Made by a program: the position numbers and the translations under genes
Shown: piece after piece, positions 23,701 to 35,291 of the stretch
Layout: the number at the start of each line of letters is the position of its first letter
Numbering within the stretch: position 1 is the first letter of the stretch
DNA from: Eleusine coracana subsp. coracana
Lineage: Eukaryota; Streptophyta; Magnoliopsida; Poales; Poaceae
Assembly (NCBI GenBank): GCA_032690845.1
Contig: CM064417.1
Span: forward strand, 15,654,501-15,718,500
Direction of reading: 5' to 3'
Length of the DNA: 64,000 nt
The notes under the pieces: generated by a model
Told to the model about the DNA's origin: nothing
The model's database searches: none
The model's input: the letters and a program-made list of their open reading frames with translations, nothing else

Positions 23701-24220
23701 CTTAATTTTTTAGGCTGAGCATGAGTGCCTGATGTTGAGAAATAACCAGTCCTGTGTACGGCTTGCAGTTCTTCGAATGAAATAGGAATTCAGTCCTTTT
23801 CCAAATTTCCCACAATTTTGTTCATTTAGAAAAATAAAAAATAGGCACACGTAGTATCTCTGAACTGAACTTGATCTCCCATTCTCTGATCAGCACTGTT
23901 CTCTTGCGGTCCTTGCAGCAACTTCTTTCTGCATCACTTTTTCATGCAATTAATTTTTCGAATGACAGTATTTCGTCATGTTCAAAGTGCTGCTAATCGT
24001 CCCCTCCAGGAGGTTGCATGCCACCGTTTGGTACAGTGCCAATTATTGGTATGCGTCTCACTCATCGCCTTTCTCCCTTTCAATCATCACAGAATTTTGA
24101 AAGTTTAAACCCCTGTTCCGATGACTGGCGCACATAGAGACGGTTGACAGCTTGGAGTTTTGGATTGCAATGGGGCTTCTTCCTCCAGGTCCAAAGGGCT
24201 CACGCTACCGGCCTTGTTGA
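20777..24220 (+). CDS. Unrecognised four-exon plant gene (predicted 195 aa)
   Basis: Gene model from splice signals and phase: exon 1 20,777-20,789 (MSTN plus one base; donor GTGAGG), exon 2 20,970-21,473 (acceptor TTTGCAG, donor GTATCT), exon 3 24,010-24,048 (acceptor CCCTCCAG, donor GTATGC), exon 4 24,189-24,220 (acceptor CCTCCAG, stop TGA). All introns are phase 1 and the sum is 588 nt. The product looks disordered: Ser/Ala-rich start, a SSLELECGIISASQEDLL segment, an acidic stretch (GQGEEEEDT), an SP-rich region, a basic block (RKPRICTRKVRGARLR), and a Gly/Pro C-terminus GGCMPPFGTVPIIGPKGSRY. No known domain seen. Intron 2 (2.5 kb) holds two MITEs. If intron 1 is retained, a 28-codon product results. 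The weakest part is the tiny first exon; a different start is possible. Confidence 0.6.
22194..22214. repeat. Poly-G run in intron 2
   Basis: 21 consecutive G after a run of T; replication slippage tract. Confidence 0.95.
22361..22597. mobile_element. Stowaway-like MITE (intron of the four-exon gene)
   Basis: Terminal inverted repeats TTCCCTCTATTCTTAAATTG and CAATTTAAAAATGAAGGGAG, flanked by TA on both sides (22,359-22,360 and 22,598-22,599), AT-rich, 237 bp. These are the defining traits of Stowaway (Tc1/mariner-mobilised) MITEs. Related to the element at 37,325-37,546. Confidence 0.88.
23200..23420. mobile_element. PIF/Harbinger (Tourist-like) MITE
   Basis: Termini GGGGGTGTTCGTTTCC and GGAAACGAACAGCCCC are inverted repeats, flanked by the 3-bp duplication TAA (23,197-23,199 and 23,421-23,423). 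The interior is built of AGCTAAAGTTTAGCTC-like inverted units. 221 bp, non-coding. TSD length and terminal G/C run fit the Tourist class. Confidence 0.88.
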
Positions 24221-27200
24221 AAGGTTCTCAGCTTCTCATATTCTACACCCGTGAAGTGAGTGGTGGACCTGGTGTGTGTGGACGTGTGGTCCTATGGGGA
24301 TTGGGGAGTATAGTTTAGCCTTTGTGCAGTTTGTTGGTTAAGCTTCGTTGTAAACTTGTACAATGGAATGGATGGCTATCCTCTTATCCTCTGGACGTTT
24401 CTTTTATGGGACATCTCTGCCTGAGTTCGCATTCAACCCTGTTAGCAAAGCAAGAGTATTTCAGAAATCTCACAGGTGCTGATTCAGTTCCTGCAAGAAT
24501 TCAGGAAAATTTCTTTTCCAAACAAGGAATATGTTGTAATGGTTGGATCACAGATCAGGACATGCTAGAACAACTTACTTGGATTTGAATTCTGCAAAGC
24601 TATATATATTACTGTCCAAGTTAAAACAAAATAATCTAAAGATAACCTGGAAGCAAATCAAAGTGACACTATCTGGTGGTTGGATGGATTTAAAATGAAG
24701 AAGAAAGTTACTTTGTCAGATTTTGTTTTCAGCTGTAACGATGAGATCATAGTAACCTTTTTCATAGACAGCTACTCTGCCTACTCCAATTCAATCCTAA
24801 AGAAAATTACATTTCGCAGTAGTCCAGGGAGAAAGAAAAAAGCTCGCAAATAGGCACATTATTTTGGGAAGATTACATGCTGATGCTGACAAGCAACAAG
24901 AACATGCTCTAGTGGAGGAGGGGATATACTTTCATAGGCTCTAGCTGTTTCCATGGAACAGAATTGTCGAAGTTGACTGAAGACGATTATGTGCTGATCA
25001 AACGGTGAAGAAACAGAGTCTCGTGTTTTCCACGGAACATTGAGAGAATAATTGCTGGGTTGACTAAAACCTAGATTTAATAAATAGAAATTGTAAAATA
25101 ATAAAATCAAGCTTCTCTTAATTGAGCAGCAGGAATAAATCAATCTGGATGTTTTTAGCTGCTCAATTAATATTGATAGCTCCAAATAAACATTCAGGGA
25201 TTGTGGGTTTATGACTAATGCTTAAAGGTACCTTTTTAATATAATATTTTGTGTTTGAAACATTGTTGCAAACAAGCTCCATGAAAGTGTGACGAGAGCA
25301 AGTTAAAGCAATGCACAGCAAATCATTGTTAATTGGAGCAACAAACCTGTACGATATTAGAAAAATAGGCTATAGTGTCTTTTTCATATTAAAATGGGAT
25401 TATGACTGTCCATACTATATAAAACCATATGAATTGCGATAGCGTGAGCCCCAAGCCTAGGTGTTGAGTGCTGACCTGTAAGTTGTGACATCATCGTTGG
25501 CTCATGCGGCTCATCTTTCTTGGCTCTGTCCTTTTTGCTCAGTTCTTCCAGGTCTTGGTCTATAATTTCAGCAAATTGAATCCTTTAAACTTTTGTTCAT
25601 CATGAAAATAAAACATTGTTTTATTGATGAGATTGAACTTTTTATTCATTTAAGGTTATGTACGGAAACACTAGTTTCACAATACGGAGAAAAACTGTTC
25701 TTTCAGAACTAGTTTCTCACCTACCATAACAATTTTGCTCATCCAGTGTAAGCAAATTGTTAGTTGCAAAGATGTGGCCCCTACATGCCAGTGAACATGA
25801 ATGTCGTCTACGGATTGAACTATTTTGCAAGGGCTTGTTTGTGGTGGTGACGCCAAGTGGATGGAATCAGTAAGTATTTATAAAGAGATCTAGAGATCTT
25901 TTGGATACAAGCAATCTTAGAATTGAGGTACCTTAGATGTATGGCTTATTGACATGAGGACACCAGAAACCGGACTGGTTAGGACCTTATCCTTGGCACC
26001 TTATCTGATCCTCTAATGAATCAAAAGTTGCTAGGCGTGCAATTTCTTAAGAGCCACCAACTATGCTAATAATAATAAAGTTAGAGACGCTCAAGAAAAT
26101 AAGAGGGAAGAAACACAAAATCCACATTACTCTACATTAGACATAAAATACCTACCACTCTTTCATGTACTCATCGCACCAGTGTCCACTAAGTAAAGCT
26201 CTATGTTTGGTTCACTTTAAAAGAATTTTAAATCGATGAGTGCGATTGTTTCACCTGAATGTTCAACTTGGGAGTTCCCAGTAAAAGATAGAGAATTTAA
26301 ACCAAGATAAAAATAGTCACGAGGAAATTTTATCTGGTGCATGCTCCTCTGAGGCACAGACAGCGTTGATTGTTGGATATGCACGCGACACTCTTACCAC
26401 TAGCCCTTTCGTGAGAAAGAAATTTTTGCCCCGTCCTTCCACTTCTTCTCTGTTTCTTGCGTTTAGATCCTTCGGAAACGATAAATTTGTTCCTGGTCTT
26501 TTATCATTAATCAGCGTGACATCTAAAAGAAATTCTCCCTCTAAGTTATAAAAACGTCCAAAAATATTCAGCTTCCTCTAAAAGAAATTTTCCCTCGATC
26601 ATATGATACACACAAAAATAATTCAAGTGTATGTATACCACAACAAATTTATATTATTAGCTACCATTGTACATAAAGATAAACATGAGTAATATTTTGA
26701 AAAGAATAAATAGATATTCTATTTTAAAGTATCAGATAATGAAGATTACTCAGTTCTATTGTTAATTGGTCGAAATGTTTACCTTCACATCCTGTATTGT
26801 ATAGAATAACAAAAGGTTCACGTGAAAAATTCTTTATTACTGGTTAAATGTTGAATTTACTTTAGTAGGTCATTTTCTTTTTTTATTTCAGAATAAATAT
26901 GATTTAGCTGGCCATGTGCCTAATCAGTTTGAGTGGTCTTACATGATGTCTCTTCGAACTGCATTATATATTTCGGATTGTTTCTCACTGAAAGTATTTT
27001 GTATTGACGAAGATTCTCATTGTTTCACTCCAAACTGAACTAGCATTGCAGCCTATGAATAAATAAGTTACCTTTCACTTTGCTCGGTTACTCCTTTCTG
27101 AACATTTCAAATTTTTGTTCAACAGCTGAGTACGGTATAATATTCTACCATATTCCTTTTATACGATGATGGAACATTATCTGGTTGCACTCACTAAATA

Positions 27201-28188
27201 TTTAGCTAAGTAATACATTACAAACAGAGCTTCTACTACATATATACTGGATGAGATTGTACATAAGTAAACTCACGAGGTGCTCCACGAGTTTCATGGT
27301 AGATTTTTGTTTTGAAATATATTGTATCATATTATTGTGGAAAACTTGGCAAGAAGGCTTAATACAATGCCAATACAAAGTCCTAATCGTCTTTGCATCA
27401 AATAAATAAGCTAGCAGTAGGGATTGCTCTGTTACCCCATTCAATAATTCAGTGATCACCCGAAGTAGGCAATGTTTTTGCAAAAGAGAGGACAGTATAG
27501 GGTGACATGCCATGCTTTGATGACTTCTTTTTTTTTCAGATGTTTTGAATTGGTCCATCCATTAAATGGAACTGTATTTTTAACCATAAAGATAAACTCA
27601 AAGTCTTTTCAGTATCATCAAAACAAAATAGTTAATTAACAATACAAGGGAGCATCAAACCTGTCACCAAAAGGAAGCGTGGCAATGCCCCACAAAAATT
27701 CTAGTTTTATCTAGTGCATTATACCACTAACATATAAAAATTATTTTCTAGTAGGCATCATAAAGTTTCTTTTAGCAACTAATAAGGGACAACCCTTTTT
27801 ATTTCCTACCTATTTATCTGTTTGAAATTGCTGGAAATTCTCATGAAAAACCCACCATAATTTCCAGATACCTTTTCAGGCAACCTCTTACATGCAGATC
27901 AAAATCCGAATTTACTCACAAGCAATCTTTCTCTAGGCAGTCGCAGACGCCACGTCACCTCCTCTCCTCCCCCGCCCATAGCTCATCCCTACGTGATACA
28001 TACGTAGGCAACGCTCCTCCTCTCCGACCACCTAAGCCAGAATTCATTCGTTCATTCGTCTCTCCCCTTGTCTTCCCCGCAACTACTCTCTGCTCTTTCT
28101 ACTACACGCTTCACGAAACAGGGCAGCAAGGCCAGACCAAAAAAGATTCTCCGGCCGCCGATCGAGACCGATCATCCGGCGCCGGCAG
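24221..28188. other. Intergenic: 3' UTR then long AT-rich spacer
   Basis: The first few hundred bases probably are the 3' UTR of the four-exon gene. The rest is AT-rich with many stops on both strands; the open frames (longest 118 codons, minus, 27,202-27,558) show no domain. From about 27,940 to 28,188 the sequence becomes pyrimidine-rich (CTCCTCTCC, TCTCTCCCC), typical of a plant 5' UTR and leader of the GATA gene. I see no clear TATA box. Confidence 0.5.
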
Positions 28189-29791
28189 ATGGCTTCCGCC
28201 GATCACAAGGTGCGTCCTGATCTTGTCTTCTTTCACTAAGGTTGCGTGTGTTTCTGTGACCCCCATTTCTGGCAATCTTATGCTGATCTGAATTCTGCTC
28301 TTGCAGATTGCTGGGATCGGGGTGCCGGAGGAAGGTAGGCGGAGCTGCGTGGAATGCCGCGCCACCACGACGCCCATGTGGCGGAGCGGGCCAACGGGAC
28401 CTAGGGTGAGTTCACCATCGGCGTCTCTGTTCTTCTTGATCGCAACTGTTCAATAAAATCAGGATAAGGATCGAGCGGATTGGGGACTGTTGCTTCCGGA
28501 ACTGCGTGTTAGAATTAGTTATCGAGAGACGAGACATGGCTCTGCTTGTTCTGCAATTACTTGTTCTCTATGCTCACGATACGATCACTTTGTTGGAGCT
28601 ATAGGAGCGAATTTATCTTCTTTTATGATTGCGATCTAATTGATATAATGGTTCTAGTACTCTCAGTATTTTGGTAGATATATCTTATCAATCTAAAAAC
28701 TGTACGATCAACTCGAGGCAAGAACACCAAAGACCGAGTCAAATTGGTGTGCTGTTAGCATCATGTTTTATAATCTCATAGGCAGCAGGTGATCGAGGCG
28801 CATTCCAACTTACCAAACCGGTGCGCCCGAGGTCTTCGGTCTTTGAATTTCTTACGCAACGGATTGTCAGATAAGATCACACCACAGAAACAACCATATG
28901 CTTCTCGAGTTCTCTGAAGTTTCCTGTTGGTAATAGTCATATGCTTGCATTGGACTTAATAAGAGTTTAGAGTACTATTTGACTCGTACAGGAACGAATT
29001 CTTTTAATTGGTACTGCACATATTCCTGATACTATTTCTTTTTTATATATATAATTTTGCAATGTGAAAATGATTTCTTTTTTTAAAAAAATTGCTATCT
29101 GTATTTACCATGACGTATTGTTGCGTTGAGACAGCTGAATGGCGAGTTGTGGTTTCAGTTCTGGCCTAATGCTAATACGACTTGTCTTGTTGACACTTCT
29201 CTCTATTCAATTGGATTGCAACTTGGTGGTTAGGTGGGCTGTTCCTTGCAACAGTGCTAACCACCGAGCCAATTGTGTGCAGCTAGCTAGGTGTGCAGGG
29301 GAGAAAGATACTTTATCCACTTTGATTCTCCAACTTGATTATTTTGCATTCCTGTCCATCACCTTTTCGCGATATGTTTCTGGCGACAGTATTGTGCATC
29401 AAAGCAAAGACAACACTTTAGAGGATAAGATAACCCATAATTTTCTTCTTCTTGTTTTTACTTAAAAAACATTCATTTTTTAAGCCACCATTCATTTTAA
29501 ATATGGATTTTTACTGCTTCAATTCTATTGCAGTCACTTTGCAATGCATGTGGCATAAGATACCGGAAGAAAAGAAGGCAAGAGCTTGGCCTAGACCAGA
29601 AGCAGCTACCGCAACAGCATCATGGTGAGACAAAAACTGAAGTAAAGGAAAGCAATAGTAACAGCAGCAGCAGTAGCAGCAACAACTTGGAGGTGGTGCA
29701 AAAGAGGAAGCTTCTAATGGGCGTGGAGGAGGCAGCTTTTTTGCTTATGACCTTGTCTTCCTCGCCGACATCCACATTACTACACGGCTAA
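28189..29791 (+). CDS. B-class GATA transcription factor with C-terminal LLM motif
   Basis: Three exons in phase 0: 28,189-28,209, 28,307-28,405 and 29,534-29,791 (stop TAA), giving 125 aa. The first seven codons read MASADHK. The GATA zinc finger, split by intron 2, is CVEC, 18 residues, CNAC (C-X2-C-X18-C-X2-C, plant type), starting near residue 22, followed by the basic tail GIRYRKKRRQELGL. It binds GATA motifs in DNA in the nucleus. A Ser/Asn-rich linker is followed by the C-terminal AAFLLMTLSSS, which carries the Leu-Leu-Met core of LLM-domain B-GATAs (GATA15/16/17, GNC/CGA1 relatives; known to affect greening, stomata and branching). The short N-terminus without a HAN domain fits the GATA15/16/17 group. 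All splice sites are GT-AG. Apparently intact. Confidence 0.93.
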
Positions 29792-30218
29792 GAACCTTAT
29801 ACATGACACCACAATTGCAGTGTACATACACACACGTGCTCTCCACCTAACGGTTTCCATTTCAATCATCCAAGTTACTTGGTTGCTCATCAGGATGTGG
29901 CAAGGAGAGAGAGGAAGGAACCCCATCTTCTAAAGTGATCTTGTGATCAGGGGTGGTGGATTAGTGCCAACCTTATCATGCGATCCTCTTCTTCTCGTCT
30001 CAGCACCATGCCAAAGAGCTTGATCGTGTCCAAATTGTCAGTGATCTTATATGTTGTAATTTGTGGTAGCCTCCCATGCATATCAGAAGTCAATAGGCCC
30101 AACACACAAATGTTCTCTCTGTCCTTTTCGTTTCTCCTTTTGTTCTTTGTATGTATGTTGATGTCGCCCTTTTAATACGGGATGGATGATCGAAAGGAGA
30201 TGCCATCCTTTTTTCACC

Positions 30219-30224
30219 AATAAA
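30219..30224 (+). terminator. Poly(A) signal candidate of the GATA gene
   Basis: AATAAA 428 bp after the stop codon, in a T-rich then A-rich context. The 3' UTR would be about 440-460 bp, normal for a plant gene. Confidence 0.5.
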
Positions 30225-30461
30225 GGTCAAGGTGATAATAAAAGGAATTAGCTGTTTCAGTAAGTGTGAGTAACATTGTATTGACCTATTTGTGCGGCTG
30301 TGCCAGAAATAACAGAAATGCAGAGTGACAATGGGCTATATGTGTGTACTGCAACGGCATGATCGTTGTCAAATGTTGTATAACCAGACTAGCTGCTAAA
30401 GGCTTTTGTTATCTATGCCACGGCATATTGAAGTTCTACGAAAAAGAGTGTAATTTAAAAA

Positions 30462-30931
30462 GGAAAAGTCCATTTTACTCCCCCTAACAATTCACTTTGT
30501 TTAATTTACACCCCGAATAAAATCTTGGATCAATTTACTCTTGATGTACTTTATCTTTTCTATTTCTATTTGTACAATGTAAATTTAGTGCTGAAATTTT
30601 GCACAATAATAGTTTTTATAGAACTTTACGTTGAAAAAATAAAAAGTATATTTTATACATATATTATATAATTTAATAATATCTAATTGTACCTTAACTA
30701 TAGAGCTCTAAAATTATATATAAAATATTTATGAGAAAATAGAAAAATATATTTTTTATGTAGTGATTGTTATGATATTTCATAGTGCAAAATTTGAGCA
30801 TCAAATTCAAAGTGTACAAAGAGAAACTAAAAGGATAAATTACAACAGAGAGTAAATTACACCAACTTGAATTGTTTCAAGAAGTAAATTGAGCCAAGAT
30901 TTTGTTCGGAGAAGTAAAATAGACTTTCCCC
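30462..30931. mobile_element. MITE-like element with long inverted ends
   Basis: The left end GGAAAAGTCCATTTTACTCC and right end GTAAAATAGACTTTCCCC are inverted copies with few mismatches, and the symmetry continues inward (CTTGGATCAATTTACTC against GTAAATTGAGCCAAG). Flanks TAATTTAAAAA and TAATTAAAA resemble each other, so an 8-10 bp target duplication of Mutator type is possible but not exact. 470 bp, AT-rich, non-coding. Confidence 0.7.
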
Positions 30932-31992
30932 TAATTAAAATAAAAAATTATTTCTCCTGTTCTATTATTTTTTTTTTGTGCAAGAAAAAGAGAGTACCGG
31001 AGAGCTCTATATACGAAGGATTCAGAAGCTCATTTAAGGGACATCCATACAACAGAACAGAAAAAACATTGATGAAAGCTTCCCACTCGTGCAATCATGC
31101 TGAACCACATGCGTTAGATAATGGTCGCACAAAATAGACCACGCATTATCGTCTCTGCCTATCTGCCATTCGCTGGATGATATGACCTCAGTCACTAGCC
31201 AGTTCAGTTTTTCTGGTTGCAAATTAAGCATGTGGTTCATCTGAATCTGTATATGCTTGCGTTCTTCTTTCTGAAGTTATAAACAAGTCAAAAAGGAAAG
31301 CCAATTGTTGAATAAATACACTGCACGAGAACAATCTGTGGCAAGTATAATCCACTTTTATGCATCACTAGTCCAGAAAGGTCGTGAGTAGCATGCTTGC
31401 CCGAAGTAGACGAAGCGGCTGTAATATGGCCATTGCACGGCCTTTGCTGCTTTGCAACATATGAATTATGATGTACGGCGCAATTTTTATTGAAATAATG
31501 GATATTCTCTGGCTTCTTCGCCTGAGTGTACTCGTGAACGGACATTGGAAAAGCAAGAGAGAGAGGAAAAAAGATCACTAGAGCTGTACGTATATCTGTA
31601 AGTGTGTATATCCACATCGTGTTCGTACAAGGGTACAGCTTGTCGAACAATTCCTCTTAATGGCGGGCGTGTCCATTTCATAAAAAACGCGCCCTACGTT
31701 CATACGCCGCCAAAAGGGAACGCCTCATGAAAGCTTGTGCCGTCTCTCCACGCACGAAACAGCAAAACGGCACGTGTTCCTTGAGCACCGCATGCCAGCC
31801 GTTTATGTACGGCCGCATTTCATCAGCTGCATATGACGCTACGTTTGAGCCACCAACTGGAGAGCATATCAGGTGAAAATAGGTGGAAACATGGAAACCA
31901 TCTGTTCGATCTCGTATGAAGGGACCAGATCTTTCTGTACCCCTTCATCTGGTATATTTTATATTTACCTCCCTGTCTGATGTGCATTTTAT
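30932..31992. other. Spacer without recognisable gene
   Basis: Mixed-composition sequence with only short open frames (up to 120 codons minus at 31,288-31,650), no domain, no splice-consistent model that I could support. Confidence 0.4.
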
Positions 31993-32652
31993 ATGTCTGT
32001 CACCTTCCACCATATCAGCGAGTTGCTCCCGCCCTGGAAATCCAAAATTTCTCCATTCCTCCTCACGTCCCTAGAAACGCTCCTCTCAGACGACGAACAT
32101 AACACCGGCGAGGAGGTCACCAGCAGCCCACATTGCTCCGACGCGGCCTCCCTATTCATCCCCAAGGTCCCCATCCATGCAGTTCATCTTCAGTGTCAGG
32201 ACCCGAACGAACACCATGGGTTAGGGTTTGAGGATGGAAACAACAGCGCTGCAGATCGATTTTGGGCCGTCATTCAAGGTGATTCTACTGCCGTAGCTCG
32301 CTCCTCTAATTTGTTGCAGCTAGTCTATCATTCGGTTCTGTTATTGTTCCCCAATCTCAAGAAACTTTCATGTTCACTGTAGTGTTCTTGTGCACCGGCT
32401 TATGTTTGGTGAAACCTGACCAATAAATTGCTGCACTAGGAATATCAGGTCGACTTCTTTGACTCATATTCGGATGGAAAGCTCTGGTGCGGGAGGATCC
32501 AATCCAGATTTAGACAAAACGATTCCATAGCGTTCTTGAAGGAGACTTCACCCTATATCAAAACCTCACTCAAGGAGGAGCACGGGAGAGAAATCATGGT
32601 GGTAGCAGATGGAGGAGCAGCCGCTTGGGGTGCTGGAACAGGACGGGAATGA
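31993..32652 (+). CDS. Hypothetical two-exon gene (weak)
   Basis: A phase-0 model joins 31,993-32,292 (donor GCC/GTAGCT) to 32,440-32,652 (acceptor CTGCACTAG, stop TGA), 170 aa. Exon 1 starts MSVTFHHISELLPPWKSK and continues with an acidic DDEHNTGEEV stretch and DRFWAVIQG; exon 2 has VDFFDSYSDGKLWCGRIQSR and SIAFLKETSPYIKTSLKEEH. The amino-acid pattern looks protein-like in both exons, but no family is recognised. Without splicing, exon 1 stays open to 32,382. It could be a relic of a larger gene. Confidence 0.35.
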
Positions 32653-32972
32653 GCTCAACCATGGCGGCGGTGGCCGCGCAACGGCGTTTACTGGGATGTA
32701 CGATATGTTGTTGGGATGGAACATAATACATAAGTAGTTCGTGGACTATTTTGCAAAATGTACCAGCACAGCTGCGGGTGGTTCTTTGTAAATGTGCTTG
32801 GTACATTTGGAGAGCGATCCCAGCCGTTTAAACATGATCCGCTGGCTCAGATGAAGATTTTCAGGTTTCCAACGAGTAGCCCATTTTCACCTGACATGCT
32901 CTCCACCAACTGCGGCATTCACCATCGTTCTCGGGGCAACAAGAAGCCCCTGCTTTGAGCAAATTATCTATT

Positions 32973-33120
32973 ATTTTTTTTAAAAAATAAGGACCTTTAG
33001 CCCCTGCTTTCATTGAAGGCAAATAGATGGCCTAGAGTCCGATCCGAGGGATCGAACCCGGATGGCTGCACTCCCATTTGAAACAGCAGACTAATCGAGC
33101 ACCTTGCTCGGTCCCCAACC
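32973..33120 (-). mobile_element. SINE with 11-bp target-site duplication
   Basis: On the minus strand a tRNA-like head carries a possible A box (GAGCAAGGTGC) and a clear B box (GGGTTCGATCCC), the internal promoter of RNA polymerase III, followed by a short body and a T/A-rich tail (33,000 down to 32,973). AATTATCTATT is present at both flanks (32,962-32,972 and 33,121-33,131), the duplication expected from LINE-assisted insertion. About 148 bp. It is not a tRNA gene: no cloverleaf forms. Confidence 0.8.
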
Positions 33121-33191
33121 AATTATCTATTTTCAAGCTGCTGTGTGCGACATTTTTTGTCTTATGATTTATAGAGGAAGACTGATTCGTA

Positions 33192-33287
33192 CTTCTCTAT
33201 TATTTTTTTTGTCGTTAGAACAGACTTATTAATACAATTTGTATTAGTTATCTTATCCTAACGATAAGATTTTCAAAGCGAAGAGAG
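33192..33287. mobile_element. Short Stowaway-like MITE
   Basis: 96 bp between TA dinucleotides (33,190-33,191 and 33,288-33,289). The halves pair around AATACAATTTGTATT into a hairpin, with GTCGTTAG against CTAACGAT. The ends CTTCTCTATTA and AAGCGAAGAGAG are degenerate Stowaway termini. Confidence 0.65.
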
Positions 33288-35291
33288 TATACTGAACTAT
33301 TAGCGGAGTTTGCTTTTTATCCTACAATTACAAAATCGGGTGGAACTTCTCCAACTCATTAATTTGTTTGTTTATCCTTTCTTGTTGGTTTCGACGGTGG
33401 TTTTTGCTCACGTGGTGATTGTTGATCATTTTGACATTCAGTTCCATCTCTGTCTTCGAATTCTCCAGCAGCGCATGAAGGCGCGCCTCCATATCTTCCA
33501 TCCGATTTGTATCCAAGTACGCTGACATTATTAGAAACACTTTAGCTCTCCGACAATGATGGAGGGCGGCAGGAGGATTGGGGCAGGGATTAACAATATA
33601 GCAGACTGCGGAGGAAGTCTGGTGGTCACTGCTGGGCCCGTAACTACAATGCAAAGGCCACATAGGAGGCGGGCTGTTTGAGTCATGACGGCTGATGACT
33701 GTGATCCATGTTCGGAGACGGCAAACTATAGGGGAATAGGAGAGAGAGAGAGAGAGGAAAGAATAGGAAGAAGATAACATGGCACCTGAGATGCAAAGCC
33801 CATTACGCAACATAGTATAAAACTACTCTACAAACCATCCGAGAAAGTAAAACGAATGTATGAAAAAGTTTATGTAGTCGCCCTATCTGACTTTGGTTTT
33901 GTAATCGAGGGGTCAAAATTGCACAATGTGATAGTCTATGGAGGTATATTGGACTTCTTCTGTCTCCTATTGTCGGACATCAACTCTCAAGGTTTCCACC
34001 AAATTGTTGAAGATACATCTGATCTTTGGCTTCATCGTTACAGTAGTCACCGCTGCGGACTCTGCCTTCAGCCTAGTCTCCTGCTTATATGCTACAGAAT
34101 TGCTGTTAGTGCAATAATGGCTCCTCTGTAAGTATATAATAGAACTAGCAAAGTACCTATGCGTCACGGATTTAAGAAAAATAAAACACTTTGTATGCTT
34201 TAAATAAAAAAAATCATTTACACAATATATTTGTTAGACATATATAGTATTATTAATATTTTTACATGAAAAATCATATTTATATTATTGTTGATACTTC
34301 TTAATGTACTATTTTATATGCAGAAGCAATCATTTTCTCATCATTTTATACCATATTCTTATCATAAATATATTTTTTTATCTCTAATATTGACGATTTT
34401 GACATGTAGTATTGTTTGAGATGTTATAGAATTAGGTGAAATAACACGAAAAAGGTTCAAAGATGAGAAGTAGCAATATAAAGCCCGACTCTGGGTTTCT
34501 CACAAGCCCATGACACCTACAAGATACCTTCGTACGTATATAAAACCCAACATGCAAATCCAAGAACGTGACCCAATGACTAAGTATTTATAGAAGGTTT
34601 ATCCGAAAGGAAAAATCAATTTACGCAGTCTAGAAACAGCACTGTATTGCGTCACGGTTTTGGACTTCAAGACTTGCTTCAATGGACAAAGTATGACTAC
34701 GAAAGTTTATGATCTCGTCGGAAGCTTTTCGGAACATATATGCATCATATTATTTGGACTTTGAAGCTATGAGATATAGGTCCCGCCAGAAGACGTGCGT
34801 AGAGGAGTCCGAATCGAAATAGATATTTTTGCATCGTATATTTGGACACAAAGACTTCCGAATCTATGAATCCATTGAATATAAAAGTTGTAGAACTTTT
34901 TAAAAGCTACGAAATAGAGTCCGAGTTTGTCTCATTTGAACTACGAACACGAGAGTTATTATTTTTGAAAGTCGGTGCTTAATATGGAAGGTATAAAACC
35001 GACTTGTATTCAATCTCTAACTTTGTGGACACGAAGTGAACGACACATCTCAATTAATAAGTTGTAGAGATTAGCGTTAAGTGGCATCCTCATAGTTTCC
35101 TTCAATACAGTAAAAAAATATTTCCAATTTCTACTCTGAGACATACTAAAAACACCGCCCAATACTTCATTAGATACAGTTCCGAGTGAGCATTGAACAA
35201 AAACAAAATCATATTGCAATGATCATTGCACTCTGTATCATGAGAACAACCGAACTGGATCAGGTCTAAGGTTAACATTATGATTTCCTTT
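33288..35291. other. Spacer with TPR-gene 3' UTR and an unassigned repeat-like block
   Basis: 33,300-33,850 has a 161-codon minus frame without a domain. 34,140-34,440 is very AT-rich. 34,640-35,000 has a run of phrases (ACTTTGAAGCTATGAGATA, AAGTTGTAGAACTTTT, GAGTCCGAGTTTGTC) of a style common in grass repeat leaders, but no ends are visible. 35,000-35,291 is probably the 3' UTR of the minus-strand TPR gene. Confidence 0.4.

Noticed and set aside
29978..30175. 65-codon frame after the GATA stop
   Set aside because: Lies in the 3' UTR before the poly(A) signal; hydrophobic by T-richness, no homology recognised.
33000..33120. tRNA gene
   Set aside because: Has a B box but no cloverleaf or acceptor stem; flanking duplication and tail show a SINE.
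33328..33813. 161-codon minus-strand frame
   Set aside because: Low-complexity Ser-rich start, no domain, no splice-consistent partner; unsupported.
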